Shown one piece after another: positions 9,128-10,729 of a DNA stretch of 10,729 bases; position 1 is the first letter of the stretch, and each line of letters begins with the position of its first letter. The translations under genes and the position numbers were made by a program. Origin of the DNA: DASQDT01 sp036380435 (lineage in GTDB: Bacteria; Acidobacteriota; Blastocatellia; Pyrinomonadales; Pyrinomonadaceae); the NCBI GenBank assembly GCA_036380435.1, contig DASVES010000456.1, forward strand, positions 1 to 10,729. The letters run 5' to 3'. The notes beneath the pieces were generated by a model. It saw only the letters and a program-made list of their open reading frames with translations, was not told where the DNA came from and did no database searches.

Positions 9128-9345
9128 AGGAGTTTTCAAGAAGCCTGTTTTTGTGGTAAACCTTCGAGCCGGGAACAATGGCTGCGGCCGAGACCAGCGC
9201 GAGCCGACCCCCGACTCACATTTGCGCCGCCCGGACTGAAACGGCGAACCGGTTTACTGTCTGACTGCTTTATGTTTACGCTTCAGTTTATGTTCGCACG
9301 TCGCCGGCCGTCAAGCAGACCCTTCCCCGAGGAGCGTGGACGACG
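9128..9345. promoter_or_regulatory. Divergent intergenic region between aconitase and cysteine dioxygenase
   Basis: This 218-base gap must hold promoters for both flanking genes. I cannot place a convincing -35/-10 pair for either. Visible elements are the 8-bp palindrome AACCGGTT (9247-9254) and the 8-mer TTTATGTT twice in the same orientation (9269-9276 and 9287-9294), 18 bases apart, before the dioxygenase. The part from 9253 on is markedly more AT-rich than its surroundings, as expected for a promoter. Confidence 0.45.
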
Positions 9346-9981
9346 ATGACGGACAAAATCTCTTCTGCAACGCCGACGCCCATCGCCGCCCCCGGCGCCT
9401 TCGTCCGCACCGTCTCAATCGACACTTTCCTCACGGGCCTTCGCTCCATCCGCGAATCCGAGTTCACCGTCGGCCGGGTTTTCGACTACCTCAAGCGCCA
9501 TCCCGTCGAGGCCAACACGCTCAGCCGCTACCAGTTCTTCAGCCGCAATCACTACACGCGCAATCTCATCTTCAAGAATCCCCTGTTTGAACTCGTGGCC
9601 GTCTGCTGGGACATAGGGCAGGGTTCGCAGATACACGACCACCACGACCAGAACTGCTGGATGTCGATGCCCGTGGGGCGACTGCGCGTGCAGAACTATC
9701 ACGTCGCCGAGCGCGACGAGCGACGCTCCTACGCGCGCATCGAGCCGACCGACTCCTTCGACATTCACCGCCTCGCGCCCGCCGCCGAGGTTGACCCCGA
9801 GGAGCCGGTGCATAAGGTCTCCAACCTGCCCGAGTTCAAACAGCGCGCCGTCAGCCTCCACATCTACTCGCGGCCCTTCAACACCTGCGTCGTCTACTCG
9901 CCCGCGAAAAACGACTACCGCGTGCAACCGCTGACATATCACAGCGAATACGTCCGGCTCTGCGAGGGCGTGCGGCTCTGA
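9346..9981 (+). CDS. Cysteine dioxygenase type I (thiol dioxygenase, cupin)
   Basis: A 211-residue cupin of the cysteine dioxygenase family, which uses Fe(II) and O2 to turn cysteine into cysteine sulfinate in the cytoplasm. The active site is readable: the substrate-binding arginine in HYTRNLIF (Arg72), two iron ligands in QGSQIHDHH (His97 and His99), the third in VHKVSN (His156), and SLHIYSRPFNTC with His172 and Tyr174. Cys104 in DQNCWMSM falls where mammalian enzymes have the cysteine that crosslinks to the tyrosine; many bacterial homologues have glycine there. Length matches the family (about 190-210). GAGGAG precedes the ATG at 9346 with an 11-base spacer. The gene stands alone, divergent from aconitase, with no sulfinate decarboxylase or transaminase beside it. 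Another thiol such as 3-mercaptopropionate is a possible substrate, but the Arg and Cys-Tyr pattern favours cysteine. Confidence 0.92.
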   Translation: MTDKISSATPTPIAAPGAFVRTVSIDTFLTGLRSIRESEFTVGRVFDYLKRHPVEANTLSRYQFFSRNHYTRNLIFKNPLFELVAVCWDIGQGSQIHDHHDQNCWMSMPVGRLRVQNYHVAERDERRSYARIEPTDSFDIHRLAPAAEVDPEEPVHKVSNLPEFKQRAVSLHIYSRPFNTCVVYSPAKNDYRVQPLTYHSEYVRLCEGVRL

Positions 9982-10099
9982 AAGCGGCAGCCCCGTCAGA
10001 CGCAACCAACCGCCAGCCCCTCACATTCGTCGTTTGCCGAACGCCACCTCCGTTGATATAGTTGCCCCATCCGAAAATCGTCAGCAACCCGATAGTTGA

Positions 10100-10134
10100 T
10101 TTCAACTTTGAGATTTCAAATCTCAAATTCATTG
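10100..10134. repeat. Short heptamer array with 10-bp hairpin in the leader of the DUF6335-type gene
   Basis: Four successive heptamers, TTTCAAC, TTTGAGA, TTTCAAA and TCTCAAA, run from 10100 to 10127. The last three contain a perfect palindrome, 10107-10116 against 10118-10127 with a single C between. It ends seven bases before the GGGGAGG ribosome site and is far more AT-rich than its surroundings. It could be an operator, a leader hairpin, or a small relative of the larger heptamer palindromes. Confidence 0.7.
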
Positions 10135-10140
10135 GGGAGG
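10134..10140 (+). promoter_or_regulatory. Ribosome binding site selecting a GTG start
   Basis: GGGGAGG lies eight bases before the GTG at 10149. It marks that GTG as the start. An in-frame upstream start at 10062 would run translation through the AT-rich heptamer array. Confidence 0.75.
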
Positions 10141-10148
10141 TGGGGTCA

Positions 10149-10547
10149 GTGCCGAAGAAGAACCCGGAAGACTTTACATATCTGAGCAACGATCCGAACT
10201 ACGTGCCCGATCCCGAGATCGGCGCGTTTATGGAAGAGGAGATTTCGCGCGCGCCGAAAGACTCCGACCACCTCGCGCAACGCCTTCGCAACAGCACGTC
10301 GGCCTCGCCCAGCGACGCGGGCGGCGATATCGACGCCTCATGGGAAGATGTCAACGACAGCGGCACGGAGTCCGTCTCCGGCGACAATCCCACGCCCGAC
10401 CAGTCCGACGTGGAGGAGAACGCCCACGCCATCGGCGTCAACTTCGAGGACAACGAAGAGCTGGAAGTCATCGACAAGATCGAGCGCCGCGACCGCGACC
10501 GCTTCGAACTCGACCCGCGCTCGAAGACCGAAGACAACTCGATATAA
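10149..10547 (+). CDS. DUF6335-type acidic protein of unknown function
   Basis: A 132-residue, strongly acidic soluble protein. I recognise the DUF6335 pattern in the second half: GGDIDASWEDV (58-68), a short variable stretch, PTPDQSDVEENAHAIGV (81-97), EDNEELEVIDKIERRDRDRFELDP (100-123), that is, G-G-D-x-D-A-x-W, then PTPDQ, then a paired acidic/RDR...ELDP end. These proteins occur in cyanobacteria and acidobacteria, and no biochemical role is known to me. The N-terminal part (residues 1-50) is charged and probably flexible. There is no signal peptide or membrane helix, so it should be cytoplasmic. The start is the GTG at 10149, backed by GGGGAGG. Its TAA (10545-10547) forms the first three bases of a perfect 34-bp inverted repeat. 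It lies 167 bases after the cysteine dioxygenase with an AT-rich repeat in the gap, so it probably has its own promoter. Confidence 0.8.
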   Translation: MPKKNPEDFTYLSNDPNYVPDPEIGAFMEEEISRAPKDSDHLAQRLRNSTSASPSDAGGDIDASWEDVNDSGTESVSGDNPTPDQSDVEENAHAIGVNFEDNEELEVIDKIERRDRDRFELDPRSKTEDNSI

Positions 10548-10631
10548 GGCAAAAGTAAAAAGGCAAAAGGCAAAAGTGAAGAGGCAATACGCTTCCTCAC
10601 TTTTGCCTTTTGCCTTTTTACTTTTGCCTTA
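10545..10631. repeat. Perfect 34-bp inverted repeat of AAGGCAA-like heptamers between two convergent stop codons
   Basis: Arms 10545-10578 and 10598-10631 are perfect reverse complements over 34 bases with a 19-base loop. The left side reads as six heptamers from 10546: AAGGCAA, AAGTAAA, AAGGCAA, AAGGCAA, AAGTGAA, GAGGCAA. The outer ends are the two stop codons themselves: TAA of the DUF6335-type gene at 10545-10547 and TAA of the minus-strand gene at 10631-10629. The arms give T-runs on both strands, so a bidirectional terminator is the simplest role. Confidence 0.93.
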
Positions 10632-10729
10632 CTGAAAGCTTGCTCTCGGCTGGAGCGTGATGCTCTTGACGACGACTTTCGGCTCGGGGTTCGTGGTGCC
10701 GGCGCGCGTGGGGGCGCCGCTGATGATGC
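10629..10729 (-). CDS. C-terminal end of an unidentified protein, cut by the window edge
   Basis: The last 32 codons of a minus-strand gene appear to enter from the right edge and end in TAA at 10631-10629. The readable C-terminus includes SGAPTRAGTTNPEPKVVVKS and ends ITLQPRASFQ. The G/C preference at third positions fits a real gene, and the stop coincides with the far end of the palindrome just as the opposing gene's stop does. Too short to assign a family; no domain or motif recognised. Confidence 0.5.
   Translation of the reverse strand, partial: IISGAPTRAGTTNPEPKVVVKSITLQPRASFQ

Noticed and set aside
9128..9178. TTG-initiated 17-residue extension of aconitase
   Set aside because: MTHNLFNTLQTF from the ATG at 9127 is a normal aconitase start; the extra residues are unlike the family.
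10062..10148. Earlier in-frame start for the DUF6335-type protein
   Set aside because: It would translate the AT-rich heptamer array. A good ribosome site lies just before the GTG at 10149.

Overview
The window is GC-rich chromosomal DNA from a bacterium. I read it as a probable Acidobacteriota member of the Blastocatellia/Pyrinomonadaceae type. That is an inference from three things: the GC-rich codon use, a tandem pair of two-helix zinc-ribbon membrane proteins ending in a PPSVTE-x-TT tail, and a DUF6335-type acidic protein. No rRNA, tRNA, transposase, phage gene or CRISPR array is visible.

Layout. From the left edge to about 9.1 kb every gene is on the minus strand. In transcription order these are: an elongated aconitase A (6215-9127); a three-helix potassium-channel-like protein with a long charged tail (4896-6095); an NAD-type aldehyde dehydrogenase (3254-4759); a secreted OB-fold protein (2677-3024) overlapping by one base a DinB-like protein (2168-2677); two paralogous zinc-ribbon membrane proteins of exactly 187 residues each (1489-2052 and 879-1442); and a MidA/NDUFAF7-family methyltransferase cut by the left edge (1-835). 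To the right of 9.3 kb two genes are on the plus strand, a cysteine dioxygenase (9346-9981, divergent from aconitase) and a DUF6335-type protein (10149-10547). The latter converges on the C-terminus of an unidentified minus-strand gene at the right edge.

The genes are mostly housekeeping or general metabolism (TCA cycle, aldehyde oxidation, cysteine catabolism, ion transport, probable complex I assembly), and I see no pathway that unites them. Only OB-fold/DinB look tightly coupled.

The most striking signal lies between the genes. Three long inverted repeats (3132-3252, 6101-6211, 10545-10631) have unrelated sequences but the same construction. Each arm is a run of degenerate heptamers, the two arms are nearly perfect reverse complements, and the outer end lies 0-3 bases from a stop codon. 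In the last one a perfect 34-bp palindrome begins with the TAA of one gene and ends with the TAA of the convergent gene. A fourth, shorter heptamer array with a 10-bp hairpin (10100-10134) sits in the leader of the DUF6335 gene. The heptamer period recalls the short tandemly repeated repetitive (STRR) sequences of cyanobacteria, but here the repeats form giant hairpins at gene ends. They could be terminators, 3'-end RNA stabilisers or a family of small mobile palindromes.
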